Below are positions 12,381-22,440 of a stretch of DNA of 64,000 nt, in pieces. The stretch's first letter is position 1. Each line of letters starts with the position of its first letter. Both the position numbers and the translations under genes were made by a program. The notes below the pieces were generated by a model. The model searched no databases, had not been told where the DNA came from, and saw only the letters and a program-made list of their open reading frames with translations. This stretch comes from Reticulitermes speratus (lineage: Eukaryota; Arthropoda; Insecta; Blattodea; Rhinotermitidae), in the NCBI GenBank assembly GCA_021186555.1, contig JAJKFL010000007.1, positions 29,107,177 through 29,171,176 of the forward strand, in the 5' to 3' direction.

Positions 12381-13029
12381 AAACGACCGAGAATCAAAAT
12401 GATTTTCGGGTTGATAATTATACACACATACACACAAAGCTTAAACATAGCACCCAGTGCTATGGGCAGACAGGTCTTTGACAGGCACAATGTTTTCAAT
12501 ATACCACACGAATGTTTGCCGTTGTGATCTTAAAAGGACAACAGTAAAACTTTATAAATACTAGACTTTGAACAGGCAACATTATAAGGCTCTGTGTGTC
12601 ACATGCTTGACAGGACTGACACACTAAGTCTTTACATTTTCATTACCCTCCTCCCACCCTTTCCTCAGTCCACTTCCTTTGCTTCTTCTCCCTGGACATC
12701 CTCAAAAAAGATTCTTCACTATTTTATCATCCTTCACCTCACTACAATCCCAACAAGCACATACTGATCTAATCTCAGCAATCATATTCATTTGTTTCTA
12801 TAAGTCTTTCAGTTTATTAATTGTGCTTATTACCCATTCATTTTAATTCTCTCTTTGGACCAAATATTCTTCGCAGCATTTTCCCTACACACATACTTAC
12901 AATACTTTCCTCCTACATTCCATGTTTCTGCAGCAGATATATAACAGCACGTCTACCAGTTCATGACACGGTCTTATCTTGCTATTTCTAGAAACCACAA
13001 TAATTTCATTAGAAGACAAAGGCAAAAGA
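12381..13029. other. No gene; short hairpin at 12387-12409
   Basis: CCGAGAATCA and TGATTTTCGG form a hairpin of about ten base pairs with one G-T pair around an AAA loop. The rest holds no supported feature. Confidence 0.45.
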
Positions 13030-13465
13030 AAATATCTGCACTGGCTCTGGCAGGCCTGAAATGTGAGGACTCTTTGTGGAAGACATCTAGTGCCTTATGT
13101 ACAGACCACAATGTTCTGTAATTAAAACCAGTTTCATATCTTTATTCATTGATGGAACTACATCTACTCCTTAAATTAAATTTCACACCTCAAAGATTAA
13201 CTGCTGGAAGGTAGACAGGAACACAACAAATGATAAGTGTTTACAAGACTGAACATTGTTATTTAACATGCTCATATCAATAGCACATATTTATACACAA
13301 TTCCCAGTCTGATGCAATGGATTCAGGTGTCGTAACAGATACTGCACAGCTCTATAAAATGCCCAAATTCATGCAATTTCTGTTTTGCTGGAATCACTTG
13401 AACAGAAACTAACATGCCAAGTGTGTTCATATGTCATGTCAATACAGCCAAAACACTATCACAAC

Positions 13466-13644
13466 CTGAGAAGAATGTTCAACTGAAGGTTTGGCTGTCT
13501 CAAATCACAATTTGTATCAAAACTAAGTTGCATGGCCACTTCCATTACTAGAATCATTGGCGAAGCTTTGCCATACATCAGTTGCATTTCCTCAGTTCTC
13601 TGAAGGCCAACCTGTTTTGTGGAAGCAGCACAGATGATCAGAAC
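13466..13644 (-). CDS. Candidate 179-bp internal exon, copy 1
   Basis: A frame bounded by a good acceptor (pyrimidine-rich, TTTTGCAG before 13644) and a CTCAG|GTTGTG donor after 13466. The paralogous segment at 48873-49051 has exactly the same length with substitutions only, and about 59 codons stay open in both. The encoded peptide (starting VLIICAASTKQVGLQ) is not one I recognise. It lies on the same strand as, and downstream of, the NACHT/ankyrin gene, so it could be a distal exon of that gene or part of another gene. Conserved length and frame are seen directly; exon status is inference. Confidence 0.4.
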
Positions 13645-13779
13645 CTGCAAAATATAACATAACAAAACTAAAGTGTCAATATAAGTTACATCTCCTTGTA
13701 TGAGGATAAGGAACACTGCACTGGTGTTATGTGTGGGGGTCAAGAGGCAAGCTGGCAAGAGGAGAAGCAGTGTGCATGC

Positions 13780-15371
13780 TAATATGTTAATAAAATGTTA
13801 ATAAAACCCATTGTATCCAATTTAAAACTAAAAATAAACCCACAACTGATATAAGCATCGTTTGTAACAATCAACCAATAACAACTTTGTCTAATATAAA
13901 GTTCCTTGGCATATATATAAATTATTCAATAAACTGGAGTTGTCATATTGAATGTATTATCCCAAAACTGAGTTCAGCATGTTATATAATGAGTAGTATT
14001 AAATCATACATGTCTCTTAACACTTTGAAAACTATTTACTATTCTTATTTTAATACGATCATAAGCTACGGTTTACATTTTTGGGGAAATTCACCCAATA
14101 GTTTAAAAATATTTAAATAAAATAAAATAAAAATAAAATAAGGCTATAATATCCCATGAGGGCAAAGGCCTCCTGCTATGTGCAGGGTGAGCTCTGAGAG
14201 TACTCGCTAGGTGAGCTAGTCCTAGCAAGCTGTTGGGTACTAACACGTGATCCTACCAGATCTGGATTACAAGTGGCCATGAGTTAAAACTAGTTGGGGA
14301 CTGAGACTGACCACAGAAAGTAGCTTGCATAATTTTCTTTACAATTAGTGTTTGACTTAATCCTAGAGTCTTTTCTAGCATGAATAGCTTCTAGCCTGAT
14401 ATTTTGCCACAGCTTGCACAGTTTACATAATTATAGCGTCTGAACTGTTCTTAGTGACTTCTCAAGTCTTCTCCATTCAGTCCTATTCCTGGCCACACGT
14501 GTCCACTGCCTGCCCACTATTTGGGTGAATAAGGCGGACCAACGGATTGTAGGTCGTACCACGTTCCTCTTTCCTGTCCTGGGGTTCCACATCGTCGCTG
14601 CATAGGCCTATCTTGATTCATGCAGTCTTGGAAATTTTACCTCTTGCATCACAGTATATTCTTTCACTCATGCTTTTTGTGGTCAATAATAAAAATCTTT
14701 TTATTTTAAATTCAGAAAATCATATTACAAGTACAAGACAATCAAATAATTTTTATCAGCCAACAGCAAATTTTACTGTATATCAAAAGGGAGTGTATTG
14801 TATGGGCATCAGGGTCTACAATAATCTTCCTCCACATATTAAAGATGTATCTCATAATCCTTGGAAATTTGAAATCTGTTTAAAAAATTTCCTCCATTTA
14901 CATTATTTTTATTCCATAGAAGAATATTTTCAATATAAAGCTATCACAAGTCAATGATCTGCCAAAGAAGTATTAATAAAACCACTATTATTCTAATATA
15001 CAGTTTTAAATTTATGTTTATTGTCACCAAGCTTTAAAGTTTTAAAATAAAATTAAGTAATAAAACTCTTTATATTCCTGTCACATTTATGTCATTTCTC
15101 AGGAGTAATATGCCATGATTTGCTTGTAGTCGGTACTTGACTAGTTTTTAGTTTACAATGTTTGTATTGTTACACATTAGCTTATTTTAATTGTATCAAT
15201 TGTTATGTATCTGACTTGGAATCAACTGTCTGATTCAACTTATTTCATTTTATTCTATTCATTTTATTTTATCCTATTTATCTTGTGTATTATGTACTAC
15301 TTTTGACATGTTCTATATCTTACTTGTTGCTTTACTGTGGATCCATGGAACGTTAAATAAAATTCAACTGA
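13780..15371 (+). mobile_element. Non-LTR retrotransposon insertion, copy 2, with exact empty-site evidence
   Basis: Comparison with the uninterrupted paralogue near 49180 shows the insertion point: the flanking host sequence resumes after a short direct repeat (ATGC at 13776-13779 and 15372-15375). Inside are the C-terminal parts of an RT-type polyprotein of the copy 1 family: 13887-14120 carries the FLGI.IN....W..HI region and 14613-14957 the terminal region with QPT...F and a closing EEYFQY, homologous to the end of copy 1. It is heavily 5' truncated and interrupted by another insertion at 14108-14610. Confidence 0.85.
14108..14610 (-). mobile_element. Nested 3' fragment of an RTE-like element
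   Basis: The minus strand encodes a W.RVARNR.EWR-type C-terminal tail typical of endonuclease/RT polyproteins near 14600-14440, followed by a 3' untranslated part that ends in a (TTTTA)n microsatellite tail, seen on the plus strand as aaataaaataaaaataaaat. It splits the frame of the surrounding element, and about 20 codons of the host element are missing at the junction. Confidence 0.65.
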
Positions 15372-15545
15372 ATGCAGGACCAACAGCTTCTTATTTGTTT
15401 CAAAAACACCACTATACATATACTGCAGTACCTATCAGCTTATTTAAACAATGGAATAAAGTGGACTGTCAAAATATCTAACAAAGTAATTCAATGCAGC
15501 AAAAGAGATATTATTGGAAGGGCGTGTACCAGGGCAGCCTAAGTT

Positions 15546-16039
15546 TGAATCCAAGGACTGCCATCCCCAGAAGAAAGGTGTGGTATTGCGTATTGTCGCC
15601 GATTATTGCTGGTCTTATTAACACCCACAATGACGAGGAAGAAGCTTTTGATTGGGTTTCACCTTTTATTATTACAACAATGCGAGTATCAGAGCTGGCT
15701 ACAACTTGGTCTGCAGACTTATTTTCTCAGAACCCAACTGTTGCCCGTCACATGGTTTTTCCTATTCTTACTACCCTCCCCTTTGTCACTAACCTCTCTC
15801 CCTAGTGCCGTGGAAGCAATCTGCAGTATGCAGGACATTTGGTATTTCAATCTCAACAAGTAAAGAAGAAAAATTATTTGGTTTGGTGTTAGACATGATA
15901 AGCATTGAGCATGAGAAAATTCCCTGTGTAGCTTGTCTCTATCCTGAGTTGAAAGTCGGTGCCTCGCTTCCAGCCATAGCAACATGACCTGTGTAAACTA
16001 CTGGCGCCCAACTGAAGTTAAAATTTCAGTGCTTAGTGA
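15546..16039. other. No supported gene
   Basis: Flanking DNA between the duplicated segment and the RTE-like element. Short overlapping frames only. Confidence 0.4.
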
Positions 16040-16201
16040 ATGGATTTTCCCCGTGTGGTGACCGGGGAAAAGAATAGTCCCACTGATGACCATGCAGGTC
16101 GTAAAAGGCGACCAAAATGGGTACCCAGTGCCTGGGGGTATAGCTGGGCCACCCTGCCCCGGGGGTTATAAATTCGGCGGACTGGCCCTCCAGGTTGGGG
16201 G

Positions 16202-17454
16202 TTGGGCGACAGGCTGACAACCTGTCACTGTAAAAAATGGATCGTTAGGAAACCTAAAATGTGGCCTCGGAACAGTCAGATAGAATGGAATCGACCTACG
16301 CAATGGAAAAGGATTAATGAGTTGAGGATAGCGACGTGGAATGTACGGACATTGTACAGAGCAGGAGCAATGAGGGAAATGGTGAAGGAGATGGATAAAT
16401 ATAAAATAGATATTTGTGCCCTGCAAGAAATTCGATGGCCAGGGAAAGGAACAGTGATAAACAAGAATTATATGATTTTATATAGTGGAAATAAAAGTGA
16501 CAAACATGAATTTGGAACAGGATTTTACATTAGTAGATACAATATGGATAATTTACTAGATTTTGAACCCATAAATGAAAGAATTTGTAAAATTAGGATT
16601 AAAATTAAATACTACAATTTGACACTGATATCAACACATGCCCCAACTGAAGACAAAGATGAAGTAGTAAAAGAAGATTTTTATAACTGTTTGAAAAGAC
16701 ATGTGATGCAATTCCCAATTATGACATGAAAATAATACTATGGGACTTTAATGCTAAAGTTGGAAAAGAGACATATTTACATCCAGCATGTGGAGGACAC
16801 AGCCTTCACAATGAAACAAATGATAATGGAAAACGAATGGTAAATTTTGCACTGGGCAGGGATTTAGCTGTGACAGGAACATGGATTCAGCATAAGGACA
16901 TTCACAAGATTACCTGGCGATCACCCAACAACAAGATATTTAATCAGATAGACCATATACTATTAGACAGAAGACACTGCACTAATGTGTGTGATGTAAG
17001 AAGTATGAGAGGGGCTGAAATAGAATCAGATCACTTTTTAGTGAGGGCAAAAATTAGATTAAAAATTAAGAAAATAGAGAAGACTAAGAAAAGTGAAATA
17101 AAGAAATGGGATATTAACAAACCAAATAAGAAAGAGGTAAAAGAAGAATTTAGGTTCGAGGTAACAGCAAACATACAAAATGCTCAATTAGAGGAAGTGG
17201 AAGATATAAATGAAACGTGGAACAAAATAAAAAAAGGAATAAATGAAGCGGCAGGAAAAATAATAGGAAAAGAAGAAAGACTACAGAGAAACAGTTGGTT
17301 TGATGAAGAATGTCAAATGATATTGGAAGATAAAAAGAGAGCTTACATCAAAATGATAAACAGAAATACTAGACAAAATGCACAAGAATATAAGGATAAA
17401 AGGAAGGAAGCACATAAAATATTTAGACCAAAAAAGAGAGATGTGTTTAAATAA
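16202..17454 (+). pseudogene. Apurinic-type endonuclease half of the RTE-like element
   Basis: Endonuclease/exonuclease/phosphatase-fold domain that nicks the target DNA for reverse transcription. Landmarks: RIATWNVRTL at the N side (metal-site Asn), the catalytic Glu in ALQEIRW, STHAPT, the GDFNAKVG-type motif (here WDFNAKVG, Gly changed to Trp), and the terminal SDH in ESDHFLVRAK. A one-base shift joins 16202-16729 with 16726-17454 inside the DFNA region. A charged linker follows. The in-frame TAA at 17452-17454 separates it from the RT half. Confidence 0.85.
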
Positions 17455-17466
17455 AAGCTGGAACAA

Positions 17467-19087
17467 ATGGAAATAGCTTATAATAATAACAAGGAAGCAA
17501 AGAAATTCTACCAAGAAGTGAACAGTATAAGAAAAGGATTCAAACAACAAACACTGTTAATCAGAGATAAGGAAGGTACCATACTAAGCAATAGAGAGAA
17601 AGCACTACAAAGATGGTCTGAATATTATGAGAAACACTTCGAACTGCAAGATGGAACAGAAAACCACAGGGGAGAAGAGGGGACAATGTGCGTACACACT
17701 GCAGAACCAGAGATTAAACCACCAAGTGATGTAGACATAGAGATAGCAATAGGTAAATTAAAAAATGGAAAAGCAACTGGACATGATCAAATTCCGGCTG
17801 AATTGATTAAAGGAGGAGGAAAAGAACTCAGGAGGGTTATGTATGGTCTAATTTTAAAAATATGGGAGAAAGAGACTATACCACATGAGTGGAAGTATGG
17901 CATAATATGTCTAATTCATAAGAAAGGGAACACTATGAGATGTGACAACTACAGAGCAGTCACACTGTTTTGTACAACATATAAAATTTTGGCAAATATT
18001 TTATACGCAAAATTAGTACCTTATGCTGAGGAAATAATAGGAGAATACCAAGGGGGCTTTCGAAGAGGAAGATCAACTGCTGATCAGATTTTTACTATGA
18101 GACAAATATCGGAAAAATGCTGGGAACAGAATATAGATGTGCACTATTTATTTATAGATTTTCAAGCAGCATATGACAATGTATGGAGAAATGAAATATG
18201 GAGTGAAATGCATAAACTAGGTTTCCCCCAACAATTAGTTAATTTGTGTAGAATTCTAAATAATGAAATACATGCTAAGGTTAAAATAGGTAAACATTTG
18301 TCTCCGGAGTTTGAAGTTATGAAAGGTTTGAGACAAGGAGACGCAATTGCTCCTTTGTTATTTAATGTAGTGCTAGAAATTGCGACAAGAAGATCTAAAG
18401 TAGAAACAAAGGGAACTATTTTTGACAAATGCAGTCAAATTATGGCATATGCTGATGATGTGGTCATTATGGGAAGAAGATTACAGGATGTAAAAGAAGT
18501 ATTTACTTCACTGATAGAACAAGCAAATAAGATGGGATTAGAAATAAATGAGAAAAAAGACAAAATTTATGACAGCATCAAGAAAGCCCTACAACGAGAA
18601 TGAAAATGTAAAAATTGGTACATATAATTTTGAAATAGTGAAAGACTATACATATCTTGGTACAGTTTTAACAAATAAAAATGAATTAAGACCGGAGATT
18701 GAAAAAAGAATTACAAATGCAAATAGAGCATACTATGCACTTCTTCCTTTACTAAAGAGTCAATCAGTACGTAGAGCAGAAAAAGTTAAAATTTATAAGA
18801 CATTAATAAGACCTGTGGTAACATACGGAGCAGAAGCGTGGACTTTGAATAAGGACATTGCTAAAGGGCTGGCAGTTTTTGAACGAAAAATTTTGAGAAG
18901 AATATTTGGGGCAATTAAAGTAAATGAAAATTGGAGAAAGCGACATAACAAGGAACTAAAGCAGGTGTTTGGAGATTTAGATATACTGTCATTTGTCAGA
19001 ATAAGTCGGCTGAAATGGATTGGTCATGTTAACAGAATGGAGAATAAAAGAACAGTAAGCCAAGTATTTAATAAGAATCCTCAATGA
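17467..19087 (+). pseudogene. Reverse transcriptase half of the RTE-like element
   Basis: RT palm and fingers in order: IGKLKNGKATGHDQIPAEL, a CLIHKKG motif, NYRAVTLF, GGFRRGRSTADQIF, the first catalytic Asp in LFIDFQAAYDNV, the GLRQGDAIAPLLFN block and YADDVVIMG with both catalytic Asp residues. A one-base shift near 18550-18600 separates this from the thumb/C-terminal part (18548-19087) with DYTYLGTVLT, TYGAEAWT and a WIGHVNRM motif typical of RTE-type elements. Apart from the lesions the catalytic residues are intact. Confidence 0.9.
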
Positions 19088-19334
19088 AGTCGACCAAGAT
19101 GACGACCAAGAATCAGATAGTGGAATTGTGTACAGACAGACATTAAGAAGTGTAAAATTAACAACTGGAAAGAAAGGTCAAAAAACGGAGCTGACTGGGA
19201 AAGGGCCATTAAGGAGGCGAAGGTCCGCATTGGACTGTAGTGCCACCGAAAAAGAAGAAGAAGTGAATGGATGCGCGGTTACAGCAAATTTGGCACCCTA
19301 CAGGAAATTAAATAGATGTGAACAGATTTTCTGA

Positions 19335-19731
19335 GTCCCCTGATGCTACACCGGCCTCTGTACTCTGCCACTGTTTAGGAAGCCTCCTGACTGTTTAAAA
19401 GGTCCACACATTCCACCCCCTGCTCCTTCACATGAACTAACTGCCTCATACACTTGGCAGTATGCATTCAATCAGCTCCACTTCCTTGCAAGCTAAAAGT
19501 GCACTAAAAGGAAGTATTTTATCAGGCTCCCAGAAGGAAATTTATTCCAGTTCTGCCACGTCTCTGATGAGCAGAGACATTAGCAATAACAAGAGATGGT
19601 AATCATGGCCACCACTTTTCAACTGAAACAAGCCCTGTGTAAACGCCACTATCTCCACCCAATTTCCACAAGTTGAGTAGTTGAGTGCACAAGCAGTGTA
19701 ATTAAGTTCAGAACTGTACAGCTGATAACAC
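19335..19731 (-). repeat. 3' flank of copy A, shared with copy C
   Basis: About 19380-19731 aligns in order with 33420-33720 (for example the 'acttggca.tat.cattcaatcag' and 'tacagctgat..aacactcacc' blocks). The similarity continues into the gene side beyond 19732. A GTGAGT donor at the border is kept in both copies, so this stretch is likely intron sequence of the gene family on the minus strand. Confidence 0.6.
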
Positions 19732-19732
19732 T
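19727..19732 (-). promoter_or_regulatory. Conserved splice donor in the gene family
   Basis: The minus strand reads CATGG|GTGAGTGTTATCAGC; the copy C equivalent near 33715 reads GAGG|GTGAGTGTTATCAGC. Retention of the consensus donor in two diverged copies suggests the ankyrin gene had at least one further exon downstream. Confidence 0.4.
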
Positions 19733-20239
19733 CACCCATGCAACATCAGCAGCGTACGCTGGTCCCTGTTCAACAGCAAAGTGCGAGCAGCTAATGGCTC
19801 CAAGGCAACTGCTGTGGCAACCAACAGAGCTGTTCCAGGATTATGCTGAGAAGAGTGCTGGACGCGATGAGAGTAGCCATGCACCAACAACTCTTCCTGT
19901 GGACTCTGTTTCACCATTCCCTCAGTCACAATATCACCTACATAGGCCTGAGAGCGCAACACACTATCCACTGCCAGGACACTGGCACAGTTAGTTCGCT
20001 ACATAACCATGCCACCAGACATGGCATTTCCTTCTAAAACATCACTGGGAAATAAACGTCCCTCACACTCATGGACCTCAGTACAATGACCCAGGTCACG
20101 GGATCTGCAATAGAGTGATGTACAACCACAGCAGAGTCTGCAACTGCCTCCAGTCAAATATCTTCTGAATATTCCCTTACAACATTTAGTATCCATGTAT
20201 CATCCTGCCAACAGCCAGGCAATGTGTCCATAAATGTTT

Positions 20240-22440
20240 AGAAACAGCAACATCTCTTTTTTTTTAACAAAACCATATTTTGATGCTATATGCCAGGCTG
20301 TTTGTCCATTCTCATCTTTTGCTAGCAACAGGTCATCTTTGAGGTTGGGTTGCACTTCTGTAGCCCAGCCCCACAGTTCCTCTAAAACCTGTCTTGCCCT
20401 ACTTTGCTGCTATGTGCCATGCAGTTTGTCCATACTTATCTTTTGCTAGCAACAGGTCATCTTTGAGTTTTAATTGCACTTCTCTAGTCCAACCCCACAG
20501 CTCCTCTAAAATCTCATTCTCACCATACCTTGTTGCTATGTGCCAGGCAGTTTGTCCATACATAACTTCTCTAGAAACGGGTTACCCTCGAGTTGTAGTT
20601 GCACTTCTCTAGCACAAACACACAGTTCATCTAAACTCTTTTTGTTATCATAATGTCCTGCTATGAGTCTTGCAGTTCGACCATAATCATCTTCAGCTAG
20701 CAACACATCATCTTTCACGTTGAGTTGCACTTCTCTAGCCCAACCCCACATTTCTTTTAAAACCCGATCACAACGATTCCTTGCTGCTATGAACCATGCA
20801 GTTTGTCCTTTCTTATCTTTTGCTAGCAACAGGTCATCTTTGAGGTTTAGTTGCACTTCTCTAGCCCAACCCCACACCTTCTCTAAAATCTCTTCTCCAT
20901 GATGCTCTGCTGCTATGTGCCATGCAGTTTGTCCTTTCTTATCTTTTGCTAGCAACAGGTCATCTTTGAGGTTTAGTTGCACTTCTCTAGCCCAAACCCA
21001 CAGTGCCTCTAAAATCTCTTTCCTACCATACAATGCTGCTATGTGCCATGCAGTGTGTTCATCCTTATTTTTTGCTAGCAACAGGTCATCTTTGAGGTTT
21101 AGTTGCACTTCTCTAGCCCAACCCCACAGTTTCTCTAAAATATGTTTGCTAAAATACCCTGCTGCTATGTGCCATGCAGTTTGTCCATTCCTATCTTTTG
21201 CTAGCAACAGGTCGTCTTTGAGGTTTAGTTGCACTTCTCTACACCAACCCCACAGTTTCTCTAAAATCTCTTTGTGACCATACTTTGCTGCTATGTGCCA
21301 GGCTGTGTTTCCATCCTTATTTTTTGCTAGCAACAGGTCATCTTTGAGGTTTAGTTGCACTTCTCTAGCCCAACCCCACAGTTTCTCTAAAATCTCTTTG
21401 TGACCATACTCTGCTGCTATGTGCCAGGCTGTGTTTCCATCCTTATCTTTTGCTAGCAACAGGTCATCTTTGAGGTTTAGTTGCACTTCTCTAGCCCAAC
21501 CCCACAGTTTCTCTAAAATCTCATCCTTACCATTCCTTGCTGCTAGGAGCCAGGCAGTTTCTCCATCCCTATCTTTTGCTAGCAACAGGTCATCTTTGAG
21601 GTTTAGTTGCACTTCTGTAGCCAAAACCCACAGTGTCACTAAAATCTCTTTGCAACCACGCCTTGCTGCTTTACTCCAGGCAGATTCACCATAATCATCT
21701 TTGGCTAGCAGCAGGTCATCTTTGAGGTTTAGTTGCACTTCTCTAGCCCAACGCAACAGTGTCTCTAAAATCTCTTTGTAACCACGCCCTGCTGCTATGT
21801 GCCATGCAGTTTGTCCATAATTATCTTTTGCTAGCAACAGGTCATCTTTGAGGTTTAGTTGCACTTCTCTAGCCCAAACCCACAGTTCCTCTAAAATCTC
21901 TTTCTCACCTTCCTTTGCTGCTATGTGCCAGGCAGTTTGTCCATTCTCATCTTTTGCTAGCAACAGGTCATCTTTGAAGTTTAGTTGCACTTCTCTAGCC
22001 CAACCCCACAGTTCCTCTAAAATCTCTTTCTCACAATTCTGTGCTGCTAGTTGCCAGGCAGTTTGTCCATAATCAGTTTTTGCTAGCAACAGGTCATCTT
22101 TGAGGTGTATTTGCTCTTCTCTAGCGCAAGTACGCAGTTCCTGTAAAATCTTTTTGTAACCACAGCATGCTGCTATGTGCCATGCAGTTTCTCCATTCCT
22201 ATTTTTGGATAGCAACAGGTCATCTTTGCGGTTAAGTTTCATTTCTCTGGACCAACCCCACAGTCTCTCTAAAATCTCTTTCTTACCATGCTCTGCTGCT
22301 GTGAGCCAGGCAGTTAGTCCATCAACTTCTTTTTTTAGCAACAGTAAATCTTTGAGATTTAGTTGCACTTCTTTCGCCCAATCCCACAGCTGTTCTAACG
22401 ACTGTATGTTGCCACCCCGTGCTGCACAGTGCCATGCAGT
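20240..22440 (-). repeat. 126-bp tandem array encoding 42-residue ankyrin-type repeats, copy A
   Basis: About 15 in-frame units plus two or three frameshifted ones. Each codes a 42-residue unit: (G)xTAWHIAA, a short variable stretch, KEILEKLWGW, then the almost invariant AREVQLNLKDDLLLAKD. Spacing is 126 bp (for example tgctagcaacagg at 20821 and 20947). The repeat is longer than the 33-residue ankyrin norm because of the LKDDLLLAK insertion. The constant block is near-identical in DNA while the part around HIAAxxGxKEIL varies. The outermost units are more diverged. Confidence 0.9.

Larger units (their letters stand above)
13030..15545. repeat. Duplicated flank, copy 1 (split by a retrotransposon)
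   Basis: Segments 13030-13106, 13407-13779 and 15372-15545 match 48735-49345 closely and in order. Two blocks are extra in this copy: 13107-13406 (inserted here or deleted in the other), and 13780-15371, a clear retrotransposon insertion. Both copies lie downstream (left) of a minus-strand NACHT/ankyrin gene, so they probably belong to one larger duplicated locus. Confidence 0.8.
16040..19262 (+). mobile_element. Nearly complete RTE-like non-LTR retrotransposon
   Basis: A 5' untranslated segment, a single endonuclease/reverse-transcriptase frame and a short A-rich 3' end are all present. Only three lesions break the long frame: a one-base shift near 16720, an in-frame TAA at 17452-17454 and a one-base shift near 18550-18600. 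It therefore inserted fairly recently compared with the other elements here. It lies between the duplicated flank (ending about 15545) and the 3' flank of copy A, absent from the corresponding position near copy B. Confidence 0.85.

Noticed and set aside
20240-22440. Regular direct repeats that might suggest a CRISPR array or satellite
   Set aside because: The period is 126 bp (42 codons), the frame is open on the minus strand, and units encode ankyrin-type repeats; no short palindromic repeat/spacer pattern.
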